In this document: piece after piece, positions 1 to 6,033 of the stretch
Numbering within the stretch: position 1 is the first letter of the stretch
How the letters are laid out: each line of letters starts with the position of its first letter
Source: Euperipatoides rowelli
Taxonomy: Eukaryota; Onychophora; Udeonychophora; Euonychophora; Peripatopsidae
DNA: 10,093 nucleotides
NCBI GenBank assembly: GCA_003024985.2
Contig: PXIH01S0059528.1
Strand: one strand, 5' to 3'
The notes under the pieces: generated by a model
The model's database searches: none
What the model saw: the letters and a program-made list of their open reading frames with translations, nothing else
Told to the model about the DNA's origin: nothing
Translations under genes and position numbers: made by a program

Positions 1-23
1 AAAATAAAACAAAAAAAAAAACG

Positions 24-61
24 AAATTTAAAAAAAATAAAAATAAATTTAAAAAAAATAA
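24..61 (+). repeat. Short A-rich direct repeat at the outer edge
   Basis: AAATTTAAAAAAAATAA occurs at 24-40 and again at 45-61, a 21-base period inside almost pure A/T sequence that forms the first 70 bases. The mirror copy is at 10033-10070. The window thus begins and ends in low-complexity DNA, where an assembly would naturally break. Confidence 0.8.
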
Positions 62-189
62 CAAGAAAAAAACATGTCCCTAATAATTACTCTTTCTTTT
101 GTCATTGTTTATCTTATATCAAAACAATTTGCAGGCCGAAAATAGAAAGCATCTTTGAGCAGCAACTAGCGTTGTGTTTATCGAATCCC

Positions 190-394
190 ATTGAAAACTA
201 TATGCTTTAAAAAAAGGGGAGTTGATTTCAATGCCGGCCACTGCTTGTCACCGCGCCAATTATTAAAGCAAGCGAATGGAACAAAACTAACACAATTTCC
301 GTTTAGCATATCAAATTGAAATCTATATGTTTTAAAACTGTTAGCAGTGCTGCTACACGACAACTTGCTGCACGGCACTGCTGAGTGTGTCACC
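190..394 (+). repeat. Diverged two-copy tandem repeat, GC-richer island
   Basis: A 23-base block (190-212) recurs at 315-337 with two differences; the shared core is CTATATG followed by TTTAAAA. A second shared block, CGGCCACTGCTTGTCACC at 235-252, resembles 373-394 (CGGCACTGCT then GTCACC). Together they suggest an old duplication of about 125-140 bases. Within the second copy, AGCAGTGC (343-350) and GCACTGCT (375-382) can pair. A 71-codon open frame crosses the minus strand here, but it has no recognisable domain and opens with GTG, so I do not call a gene. Confidence 0.6.
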
Positions 395-1440
395 TGCCTT
401 AAACTATATAAAAATAAAGTTATATTTTAATTCCATTTATTTTTAGAGATATGATAATAATAAAACACACAATCGGCATTTACCGTGAGAGTAAGTGTAT
501 ATACATTTATAACTAACTAGGCTATTATTTTTAAATGTTTTAACAAACAAGCCATGTCAATAATGATCTTTATTCTAATTTCTTTAGTAAAGATATAATC
601 AAGATTATTACTGTACATCCAACAATTAATTATTTATTGTTGTTTTGCATTTTCTCTTTTCTTTAATGATGGTGAATTGATTTTTTTCTATTTTAACGAT
701 TTTTTTTTTTTAAAAAATACTTTTAACTGGGAAATAATTTATATTTTAATATATTTTCAAGCTTTAATTAAAAGGCAACTAGAATATTCAATTAATATTC
801 ATTTAGATATCTCTCTCATCTTTATTTTTTTTCGTTCTTAGAAGTAAAAAAGGTTTTACCATTTTCAAAATATTAAATGAAATCTTTCAGTAGACACAAC
901 TGCCATCTTTAGTCGTAAAACAAATGTTTTATGGTGTTGATTGTCCCTGAACTGACAAAAACTAATAATAATAAAAATCCACTGATGCCAACATTTCTGA
1001 ATAATATGGGTGCCTAATGTAAATGAGAGTAAAATTTCAAAATTGCTAGCACTGATATAATGGAAAACACATGTTAACTTGGGCAAACTCGGGCACAGGT
1101 AATTGGCTTTTCTTGTCCAGAGTGCTTTATGGTGTTCTTATCTTTGCTGCAGAAAAGTTCAAACATTATATAAATATTCTCTCTTTTATTTTTCTCCAAA
1201 AGTTTACTTTTTTATTATTTACTTCACATGGTCCACTTTTAACATTTTTCTTAATTACATTTTGTAGATTGTTTAATTACAGGTACTTTATTATAGCTTA
1301 TGAAAAATGCATATTTTTATTTAGATTAAGTGCTTTCATTAGTTAATTGGGCAATTAAAAAGATGGGGGAGGGAGGGGGAGTATGTACTAAACACCATTT
1401 AATGGCTGCATTATCTTTGTAAATAGATGTACTATTTTAA
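395..1440. other. Gene-free AT-rich stretch
   Basis: No supported gene. Long T and A runs (for example around 701-712), a purine-rich tract of G5, G3 and G5 separated by single A (1365-1379), and two overlapping open frames of 73 and 91 codons (865-1086 minus, 1071-1346 plus) whose translations are rich in Phe, Ile and Leu, as AT-rich chance frames are. The phrase TTTATGGTGTT appears twice, near 928 and 1126, without any larger repeat. Confidence 0.7.
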
Positions 1441-1578
1441 ACATTTCTGCCAACGCTAGGTGGCACTGTTCATTCTGATATATATTAGTTGTAGGAAATG
1501 TCATATCTTTTACATTTTAAATGTCTTATAACACTAGATGGAGTTAATTAATCTGGGATCTATTAGCTGTAATATTTG
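1441..1578 (+). repeat. Diverged repeat carrying a CTCF-like CGCTAGGTGGCAC motif
   Basis: Two units 78 bases apart align loosely: one has CAACGCTAGGTGGCACTGTT (1451-1470), the other AACACTAGATGGAG (1530-1543), and both continue into a TATTAG(T/C)TGTA stretch (near 1484 and 1561). The first matches most of the conserved core of the animal CTCF binding motif (C-N-AGG-N-GGC). Related short sites recur in the window (3201-3220 and, reversed, 3073-3086). Binding is inference only. Confidence 0.5.
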
Positions 1579-1810
1579 GGATTTCTGAAACAATTTTAAT
1601 TAAAACCGAAAATCGTGATAGACTATTAATCGACAAAATGGAATCGAAAAAAAACCATCGATATTTGCGTGGTTTTTGAAGTATTTTATTTTAATACTTT
1701 ATTAGGTAAATAAACAAAAATTGAAGTTGGATTAGAAAGGGAAATAAAAATGATTAATTATAAAATTATTTCATACTCATGAAATTATCCATGCATCAGG
1801 ACTTTAGTAA

Positions 1811-1855
1811 AATAAAAATATTTTCCTTAACCACAAAAAAAAAAAAAAAAAAAAA
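1811..1855 (+). other. AATAAA signal followed by a 21-base poly(A) tract
   Basis: AATAAA (1811-1816) is followed 18 bases later by A21 (1835-1855), the layout of a polyadenylated transcript end copied back into DNA by retroposition. CATCGA flanks the segment at 1656-1661 and 1856-1861, which could be a short, weak target duplication around a 190-base insert, or chance. No tRNA-like or 7SL-like head was recognised, so no SINE family is named. Confidence 0.35.
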
Positions 1856-1942
1856 CATCGAGACAAATTTTTCTCTACCAACTAAAAGATTTTCAAATCG
1901 TCAAGCGAAATTGTAAGGTTGTCATATGGAATTAACATTTGA

Positions 1943-2242
1943 AATGTATTTTACATTCAAATGAATTTGGCTTATTCACAAGCATTGATGGAGCCCAGTT
2001 TTGAAGAAAATTTTGATGTATTGAAGCAGAAGTTTGCTTTATATAAAAGAACAAGTGCAACAGAATCAATAATATTGTTGCCTAATGTGAATAAAACTAT
2101 AAAACCGACCTTGACGGAAAGCGAGAGAGCGTTTTCTTTTGCCGTTAACCTTTACACCAAAATATGATCATGGCTACCAGATGCTTTACTAAACACATTA
2201 GTATTCTTAATGTTCTATTATTTGAAATCAAAGAAAAACTGA
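1943..2242 (+). pseudogene. Dead hAT transposase, C-terminal dimerisation region (left arm)
   Basis: The plus-strand frame open from 1943 to an in-frame TGA at 2165-2167 encodes KPTLTESERAFSFAVNLYTK. After the stop the same frame continues SWLPDALLNTLVFLMFYYLK to a second TGA at 2240-2242. This matches the conserved end of hAT transposases: a P-T-x-x-x-SER-x-FS core, then TK-x-RS-x-L, then an LVFL/LCFL segment ending in YYLK or similar. This region mediates dimerisation of the cut-and-paste enzyme. The expected Arg after TKI is the TGA, as CGA to TGA would give. The frame is closed upstream at 1940-1942 and the catalytic core and BED zinc finger are absent. AATAAA lies downstream at 2338-2343. 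It is a fragment and cannot make active enzyme. The assignment rests on recalled family motifs, not a search. Confidence 0.78.
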
Positions 2243-2474
2243 AACATAAAATTATTGATCTCTTTTTATTATTTAATTTTTTTGGTTTCATTTTTTTAAA
2301 ACAAATATAATGTATGTGATTGAATTTCAAAACGTGTAATAAAACTTGAACTTAAAAACCAATGTTATTTTTTGGGTTTTTTTATTTAAAAACCATGAAA
2401 ACCGTGGTTTTTTTTTATAGTAAGAAATCTCAAACCGTGTTTGAAAAAAAAAGTGTGGTTTTTCAGAAACCTTA

Positions 2475-2513
2475 GTGGTATTGTATAAAAATATAGGGAA
2501 TACCACATTTTTT
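2475..2513 (+). repeat. Dispersed short motif, copy 1, with 8-bp hairpin
   Basis: GTGGTATT (2475-2482) pairs with AATACCAC (2499-2506) around GTATAAAAATATAGGG. The 22-base block 2492-2513 (TATAGGGAATACCAC then T6) recurs at 3157-3178 with one change. The GTATAAAAAT part recurs at 2579-2593 and 3240-3254, where it is preceded by GCATT. All copies have the same orientation. The mirror is 7581-7619. Confidence 0.65.
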
Positions 2514-2578
2514 GATTTTTTTGTTGTTGTTTCTCCTGCGCAGTAGTTGTTGTTGACAACTGATCCACATTAAGTCTA

Positions 2579-2593
2579 GCATTGTATAAAAAT
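2579..2593 (+). repeat. Dispersed GCATTGTATAAAAAT motif, copy 2
   Basis: Fifteen bases identical to 3240-3254 and one base different from 2478-2492. It lies about 130 bases beyond the 3' end of the mariner fragment. The mirror is 7501-7515. Confidence 0.6.
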
Positions 2594-2724
2594 CAAGGGT
2601 ATTCTAAAGTTCTTCAACCCTTATGAAAAATTGTTTTAAAAATGCCATTATAGGTAACAGCAGTCAGTTTATGGGAGAATGTAGGTAAGCTCATTACGTT
2701 TTTCTTATAATTTTAATACACTTA

Positions 2725-3052
2725 TCACATGAGTGATGGGAACACATTTAGTCAATATTCAATTTCTCACCATGTTTTATCAATCTCTTTGGAGACAGGT
2801 GCGATAACATTTGTTATCCTCATCTTTAATGTCATGATATCAGGTACTGGTGTTAAAGACACTTTATTCTCGACATAACCCCACAGGAAGATAAAAATCT
2901 AGAGGAGTTATGTCTACAAATCATGGTGTAGACATAGCATCCATCCCAATCCATCTGTCATAAAATGTGGCGTTAAGGGAGTCTCAAACATATAATCCCC
3001 AATGTAGTGGTGTACCGTCCTGATGCTTCAATCGCCCAAGGTGGGAAGCCAT
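2725..3052 (-). pseudogene. Dead mariner-type (DDD) transposase, C-terminal catalytic part (left arm)
   Basis: Read on the minus strand, this encodes a Tc1/mariner-superfamily transposase from the second catalytic Asp to near the C-terminus. Visible in order are HQDGTPLHW (second Asp), DSLNATFYDRWIG, DITPLDFYL (third Asp), LWGYVENKV, TPVPDIMTLKMRI and KEIDKTW followed by EIEY. The two Asp codons (minus-strand mates of 7075-7077 and 7180-7182) are separated by 34 residues, the DD34D spacing typical of mariner. Four in-frame TGA codons sit where the family usually has Arg. One extra base between DFYL and LWGY shifts the frame. The N-terminal helix-turn-helix region and first Asp are absent and no terminal repeats are evident. 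It is dead. The family is recalled from conserved motifs, not searched. Confidence 0.85.
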
Positions 3053-3156
3053 TTTGTATTCAGATGATTTCAGTGCCATCTATTGTATCCAGTGTGTACT
3101 ATTGTGGATTTTTTAATGATTTTTCACAATGAGGAAAAGACTTTATGAACATCCAC

Positions 3157-3178
3157 TATAGGGAATATCACATTTTTT
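3157..3178 (+). repeat. Dispersed TATAGGGAATATCAC motif, copy 3
   Basis: Matches 2492-2513 in 21 of 22 bases, 665 bases apart and in the same orientation. The mirror is 6916-6937. Confidence 0.6.
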
Positions 3179-3190
3179 TATTGCTTAGAA

Positions 3191-3235
3191 TCTATCTACC
3201 AACACTAGATGGCACTGTTCTATCTACCAACACTA
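3191..3235 (+). repeat. 28-bp-period direct repeat with CACTAGATGGCAC
   Basis: TCTATCTACCAACACTA occurs at 3191-3207 and 3219-3235. The first copy runs on into GATGGCACTGTT, matching the CTCF-like site near 1456-1470 in its GGCACTGTT end. The mirror is 6859-6903. Confidence 0.75.
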
Positions 3236-3239
3236 CCGA

Positions 3240-3254
3240 GCATTGTATAAAAAT
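3240..3254 (+). repeat. Dispersed GCATTGTATAAAAAT motif, copy 4
   Basis: Identical to 2579-2593 and followed by ATAGAC. A looser relative, GTATTAAAAAGTATAGAGAA, lies at 3311-3330. The mirror is 6840-6854. Confidence 0.6.
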
Positions 3255-3259
3255 ATAGA

Positions 3260-3813
3260 CAACGGACCATTTTATTTATTATTTCACATAATTAGATAGT
3301 GTTTTAACCTGTATTAAAAAGTATAGAGAATATATTTCAAACAACCCTTCCCCACCCATTCTCTAGGGAAGGTCTTTATACTGTGGGGGAAGAATGTTGG
3401 ATAATTTTTAAGACTGAAAAAATAAAAAATAATATTTTATTATAAATTTATTCTTATGGTTTGAAATGCTAAGAATAAATTTAGCGTAATTATTTATTAA
3501 GCATCAGTGACTAAAACGGACATTTTATTTTTTAAAGTAAATAAGTAAGTTTAGATATAATTGATAATACAGGCGACTGTGATTGGAGGTACCTTTTCAA
3601 TCAATCAGTCTGCAAATTTAATAAATTCATGCAGAAATATGAGTTCCGAGTTGTGTGTTAACTATGGAGAATTTATTTCAATTTCTTACTAAATCTTTCT
3701 ACGATTTTTGAAAAGCGGTAATTAATAAAATAGCACAATGAAATTTTTTTGAAAAAAAAAAAAAAAAAAACCTGAAGTTTAACTGTCTAAAATAACTCCT
3801 AAAAATGGCCCCC
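3260..3813. other. Gene-free stretch
   Basis: No coding frame is supported. It holds a C-rich/G-rich hairpin (CCTTCCC 3346-3352 pairing with GGGAAGG 3366-3372), a GATTGG/CAATC pair around GGTACC near 3591, and an AATAAA plus poly(A) tract described separately. The mirror is 6281-6834. Confidence 0.65.
3724..3770 (+). other. AATAAA signal followed by a 19-base poly(A) tract
   Basis: AATAAA (3724-3729), a 22-base gap, then A19 (3752-3770): again the layout of a retroposed transcript end. I found no matching direct repeat on the upstream side and no recognisable source gene in the preceding few hundred bases. Chance AT-rich sequence is an alternative. The mirror T19 is at 6324-6342. Confidence 0.35.
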
Positions 3814-4060
3814 CTATGTTTACTAGCATCTGGATCTCAGACTTCACCTTTCCCTTTTTACCTAAAACAGCCAATCGGTGGTCGTCTTGCATTTTATCTG
3901 CAAGCCGATCTCTGATTGGCTGCGACTTTATTGAATACTTATTTTTAATATTCTATAATACTTAAGTTGGAGTTAGGTTTAGGGTATGGTTAAGGTTAGA
4001 GATCCTTTGCATGACTGAATGGTAAGGTGAAGTCTGAGATCCAGACGCTAGTCTATGTTT
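3814..4060. mobile_element. 231-bp MITE with 29-bp TIRs and 8-bp target duplication (left arm)
   Basis: The terminal inverted repeats 3822-3850 and 4024-4052 match in 28 of 29 positions (ACTAGC, then A or G, then TCTGGATCTCAGACTTCACC). They are flanked at once by a perfect direct repeat CTATGTTT (3814-3821 and 4053-4060), the expected 8-bp target-site duplication. The element has no coding capacity, so it is a non-autonomous MITE. Inside is an off-centre hairpin: AGCCAATC (3869-3876) pairs with GATTGGCT (3914-3921) and CTTGC (3886-3890) with GCAAG (3900-3904), both about the same dyad at 3895. A degenerate TTAGGG-like stretch lies at 3973-3999. An 8-bp duplication fits hAT, P or Merlin superfamilies; I do not recognise the terminus, so the family is open. 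Confidence 0.9.
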
Positions 4061-4119
4061 TAATATAAGCCACATTTGCCTATCATGCCTATACAGTAAA
4101 ACCGTTCTGCAAGTGTGAC

Positions 4120-4460
4120 ATGATTTTCTCCTTTAAAACAGACAGACTGATGGATTGATAGAGCAGATATCATTGTTTCATTTTTACAAGAATCTTCAGC
4201 CCCCCTCATAACAGACAGACAGATGGTCAGAGAAAATAAAATTATTTCATTTGGCCAAGAGTTCTCGGGCCGCACCACCTCAAGACAGACAGAGCAAATG
4301 CAATCTTTTGTTTTTTAACAAGAGACATCATTTCCCTTCACCTCAAAGCAGACAGACAGATGGACAAATGAAATAAAATCCTTTTATTTTTACAAGTTAT
4401 TTTCTTCAATGTACATCACTCGTGAAAACAGATGTAAAGAGAAAATAAAATTGTTTAAAT
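4120..4460 (+). repeat. Degenerate tandem array of about 72-bp units (five copies)
   Basis: An ACAGACAGACAGATGG-like head recurs at about 4138, 4211, 4283, 4348 and 4428, spaced 73, 72, 65 and 80 bases apart. Each head is followed by an AGAGAAAATAAAATTATTTCATTTTTACAAG-like body that differs between copies, and the join between units reads like CCTCA(T/A)A. The units have diverged by substitutions and small indels, as in an old minisatellite. A 72-codon minus-strand frame across part of it has no domain and is a chance frame. Confidence 0.75.
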
Positions 4461-4557
4461 TTACTTTGGATGGACTCTCAAACAGGCAAATGGATAGAGT
4501 CCAGGGATAGTGAATCATTTCAGACTTGTGTGCCACTTGAAGTTTGGTTTGTTACTT

Positions 4558-4820
4558 TCAAATGTCTTGTGTGTCACCACAACTCAGCCCGTGAACATTA
4601 TTGTACATTAAAAGTCCACCATATTGAGAATCCACCTCGTTTAACACCTTGGAGAACTGGTGATTATTTAGGGCACATGCAGATATAAAGTTCGCAATTT
4701 TAGTTACCACCGAGAGTACACTTTCAAATGACTTCATACTCAAAACGCCTCCTGGTGTAAAATACAACGGAACTGCACAACATGGTGCTGAACTTCTTCA
4801 TTAAGATATTTCACAAACCG
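4558..4820 (-). pseudogene. Dead hAT-type transposase, central fragment (left arm)
   Basis: Minus-strand mirror of 5274-5536. The two reading frames encode a CILHQEAF segment and then, after a frame change, SFESVLSVVTKIANFISACA and NNHQFSKVLNEVDSQYGGLL. It lies between the tandem array and the 28-bp palindrome, on the opposite strand from the other hAT fragment of this arm. Its motifs belong to a different hAT lineage (domesticated relatives GTF2IRD2 and ZBED5), so it should not be joined with 1943-2242 into one element. Confidence 0.75.
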
Positions 4821-4838
4821 TTATGTTTATGAGCCTGT

Positions 4839-4866
4839 TCACACTAAGGGTATACCAGTAGTGTGA
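4839..4866. repeat. 28-bp near-perfect palindrome
   Basis: TCACACTA (4839-4846) pairs with TAGTGTGA (4859-4866) and the middle GGTATACC (4849-4856) is itself palindromic; only the AG dinucleotides between (4847-4848, 4857-4858) do not pair. The mirror is 5228-5255. The function is unknown; it could be a protein-binding dyad or a transposon terminus. Confidence 0.85.
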
Positions 4867-5003
4867 CATAGAAGTTTGAAACTGAAAGTGAGATATAGTT
4901 CAAACTAGTTATTTGTATTTATAGTTTTATACTTTACATATAAGGAAATGATAGTGTAAAGTTAAAATAATAAGCAGTTTTTTTTTCCAAACTTTTTCTT
5001 CCC

Positions 5004-5079
5004 TTCTAAGCACAAATTACAGACGTAACATGGACAATTATTTAATTGTCCATGTTACGTCTGTAATTTGTGCTTAGAA
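5004..5079. repeat. Central hairpin: 37-bp perfect stem with 2-base loop
   Basis: Bases 5004-5040 are perfectly complementary to 5043-5079, leaving only TT (5041-5042) between them. This local dyad (pairs sum to 10083) is displaced by 11 from the register of the outer arms (pairs sum to 10094), because of an 11-base duplication in the right arm. A near-zero spacer means the strand could fold directly back on itself. Confidence 0.95.
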
Positions 5080-5090
5080 TGTGCTTAGAA
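5069..5090 (+). repeat. 11-bp tandem duplication present in one arm only
   Basis: TGTGCTTAGAA occurs twice head to tail (5069-5079 and 5080-5090). The left arm has a single complementary copy at 5004-5014. This is the only length difference between the arms that I detected. Replication slippage on one arm would explain it. Confidence 0.95.
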
Positions 5091-5227
5091 GGGAAGAAAA
5101 AAGTGGGGAAAAAAAACTGCTTATTATTTTATCTTTACACTATCATTTCCTTATATGTAAAGTATAAAACTATAAATACAAATAACTAGTTTGAACTATA
5201 TCTCACTTTCAGTTTCAAACTTCTATG

Positions 5228-5255
5228 TCACACTACTGGTATACCCTTAGTGTGA
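5228..5255. repeat. Mirror of the 28-bp palindrome
   Basis: Reverse complement of 4839-4866, with the unpaired dinucleotides now CT. Confidence 0.85.
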
Positions 5256-5273
5256 ACAGGCTCATAAACATAA

Positions 5274-5536
5274 CGGTTTGTGAAATATCTTAATGAAGAA
5301 GTTCAGCACCATGTTGTGCAGTTCCGTTGTATTTTACACCAGGAGGCGTTTTGAGTATGAAGTCATTTGAAAGTGTACTCTCGGTGGTAACTAAAATTGC
5401 GAACTTTATATCTGCATGTGCCCTAAATAATCACCAGTTCTCCAAGGTGTTAAACGAGGTGGATTCTCAATATGGTGGACTTTTAATGTACAATAATGTT
5501 CACGGGCTGAGTTGTGGTGACACACAAGACATTTGA
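5274..5536 (+). pseudogene. Dead hAT-type transposase, central fragment (right arm)
   Basis: Frame 5274-5351 reads RCILHQEAF and ends at TGA 5352-5354; a second frame from 5351 reads LSMKSFESVLSVV, then KIANFISACALNNHQF, then LNEVDSQYGGLLMYNNVHGLSCGD to TGA 5534-5536. This follows the core of GTF2IRD2/ZBED5-like hAT transposases: an HCI(I/L)HQEAL block, a VN-FI-RA-x-ALNHRQF block, then a (S/A)EYGDLL segment ending in V-R-W-LSRG. The frame change fits a small deletion of about 13 bases after HQEA. VHGLSCG in place of VRWLSRG shows Arg to His and Arg to Cys changes. The BED finger, N-terminal core and C-terminal dimerisation part are missing. The fragment has no Met at its start and no promoter; it is dead. 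Confidence 0.75.
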
Positions 5537-5633
5537 AAGTAACAAACCAAACTTCAAGTGGCACACAAGTCTGAAATGATTCACTATCCCTGGACTCTAT
5601 CCATTTGCCTGTTTGAGAGTCCATCCAAAGTAA

Positions 5634-5974
5634 ATTTAAACAATTTTATTTTCTCTTTACATCTGTTTTCACGAGTGATGTACATTGAAGAAAATAACTT
5701 GTAAAAATAAAAGGATTTTATTTCATTTGTCCATCTGTCTGTCTGCTTTGAGGTGAAGGGAAATGATGTCTCTTGTTAAAAAACAAAAGATTGCATTTGC
5801 TCTGTCTGTCTTGAGGTGGTGCGGCCCGAGAACTCTTGGCCAAATGAAATAATTTTATTTTCTCTGACCATCTGTCTGTCTGTTATGAGGGGGGCTGAAG
5901 ATTCTTGTAAAAATGAAACAATGATATCTGCTCTATCAATCCATCAGTCTGTCTGTTTTAAAGGAGAAAATCAT
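5634..5974 (-). repeat. Mirror of the 72-bp tandem array
   Basis: Reverse complement of 4120-4460, seen here as repeated CCATCTGTCTGTCTG heads near 5731, 5868 and 5941. Confidence 0.75.
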
Positions 5975-6033
5975 GTCACACTTGCAGAACGGTTTTACTG
6001 TATAGGCATGATAGGCAAATGTGGCTTATATTA

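Larger units (their letters stand above)
1650..2463 (+). mobile_element. Candidate hAT remnant bracketed by AAAAACCA/TGGTTTTT octamers
   Basis: The octamer AAAAACCA or its complement TGGTTTTT occurs at 1650-1657 and 1670-1677 on one side of the hAT fragment, and at 2354-2361, 2388-2395, 2405-2412 and 2456-2463 on the other. Two pairs form hairpins with the same 8-bp stem (1650-1677 with a 12-base loop, 2388-2412 with a 9-base loop). hAT enzymes are known to bind short subterminal repeats, so these may be the element's subterminal sites. No clear terminal inverted repeats or 8-bp target duplication were found, so the limits are provisional. Confidence 0.4.
4962..5132. other. Arm-divergence zone around the centre
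   Basis: Five non-complementary pairs lie here: 4962/5132, 4986/5108, 4989/5105, 4991/5103 and 4992/5102, plus the 11-base duplication. Four of the five sit in one T-run/C-run junction (4986-4992). I found no mismatch outside this zone. The bases between are AT-rich and hold no recognisable gene or motif apart from the central stem. Confidence 0.9.

Noticed and set aside
178-1346. Open frames of 71, 73 and 91 codons (178-393 minus, 865-1086 minus, 1071-1346 plus) and their mirrors
   Set aside because: No domain, low-complexity Phe/Ile/Leu-rich translations where AT-rich, non-ATG start in the first, and no context of genes. Their duplication follows only from the palindrome.
1361-1381. G-quadruplex in the G5-A-G3-A-G5 tract
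   Set aside because: Only three G runs of three or more are present; a fourth is needed for a standard intramolecular three-tetrad quadruplex.
2145-2568. Minus-strand frames at 2145-2330 and 2386-2568 and their mirrors
   Set aside because: They lie antisense to the hAT end and in poly(A)/octamer DNA; the translations are Lys/Asn/Phe-rich chance sequence.
3973-3999. Telomere repeat
   Set aside because: The TTAGG/TTTAGGG/TTAAGG units are irregular, few, and lie inside a MITE; similar tracts are common in mobile elements.
4060-4278. 72-codon minus-strand frame and its mirror 5816-6034
   Set aside because: It runs through the 72-bp tandem array; the translation reflects the GTCTGTCTG repeat.
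4470-4688. 72-codon plus-strand frame and its mirror 5406-5624
   Set aside because: It is the antisense shadow of the hAT central fragment, which has the recognisable motifs.
1943-4820. One single hAT element running from 1943 to 4820
   Set aside because: The two hAT fragments are on opposite strands and carry motifs of different hAT lineages, with a mariner fossil and a MITE between them.
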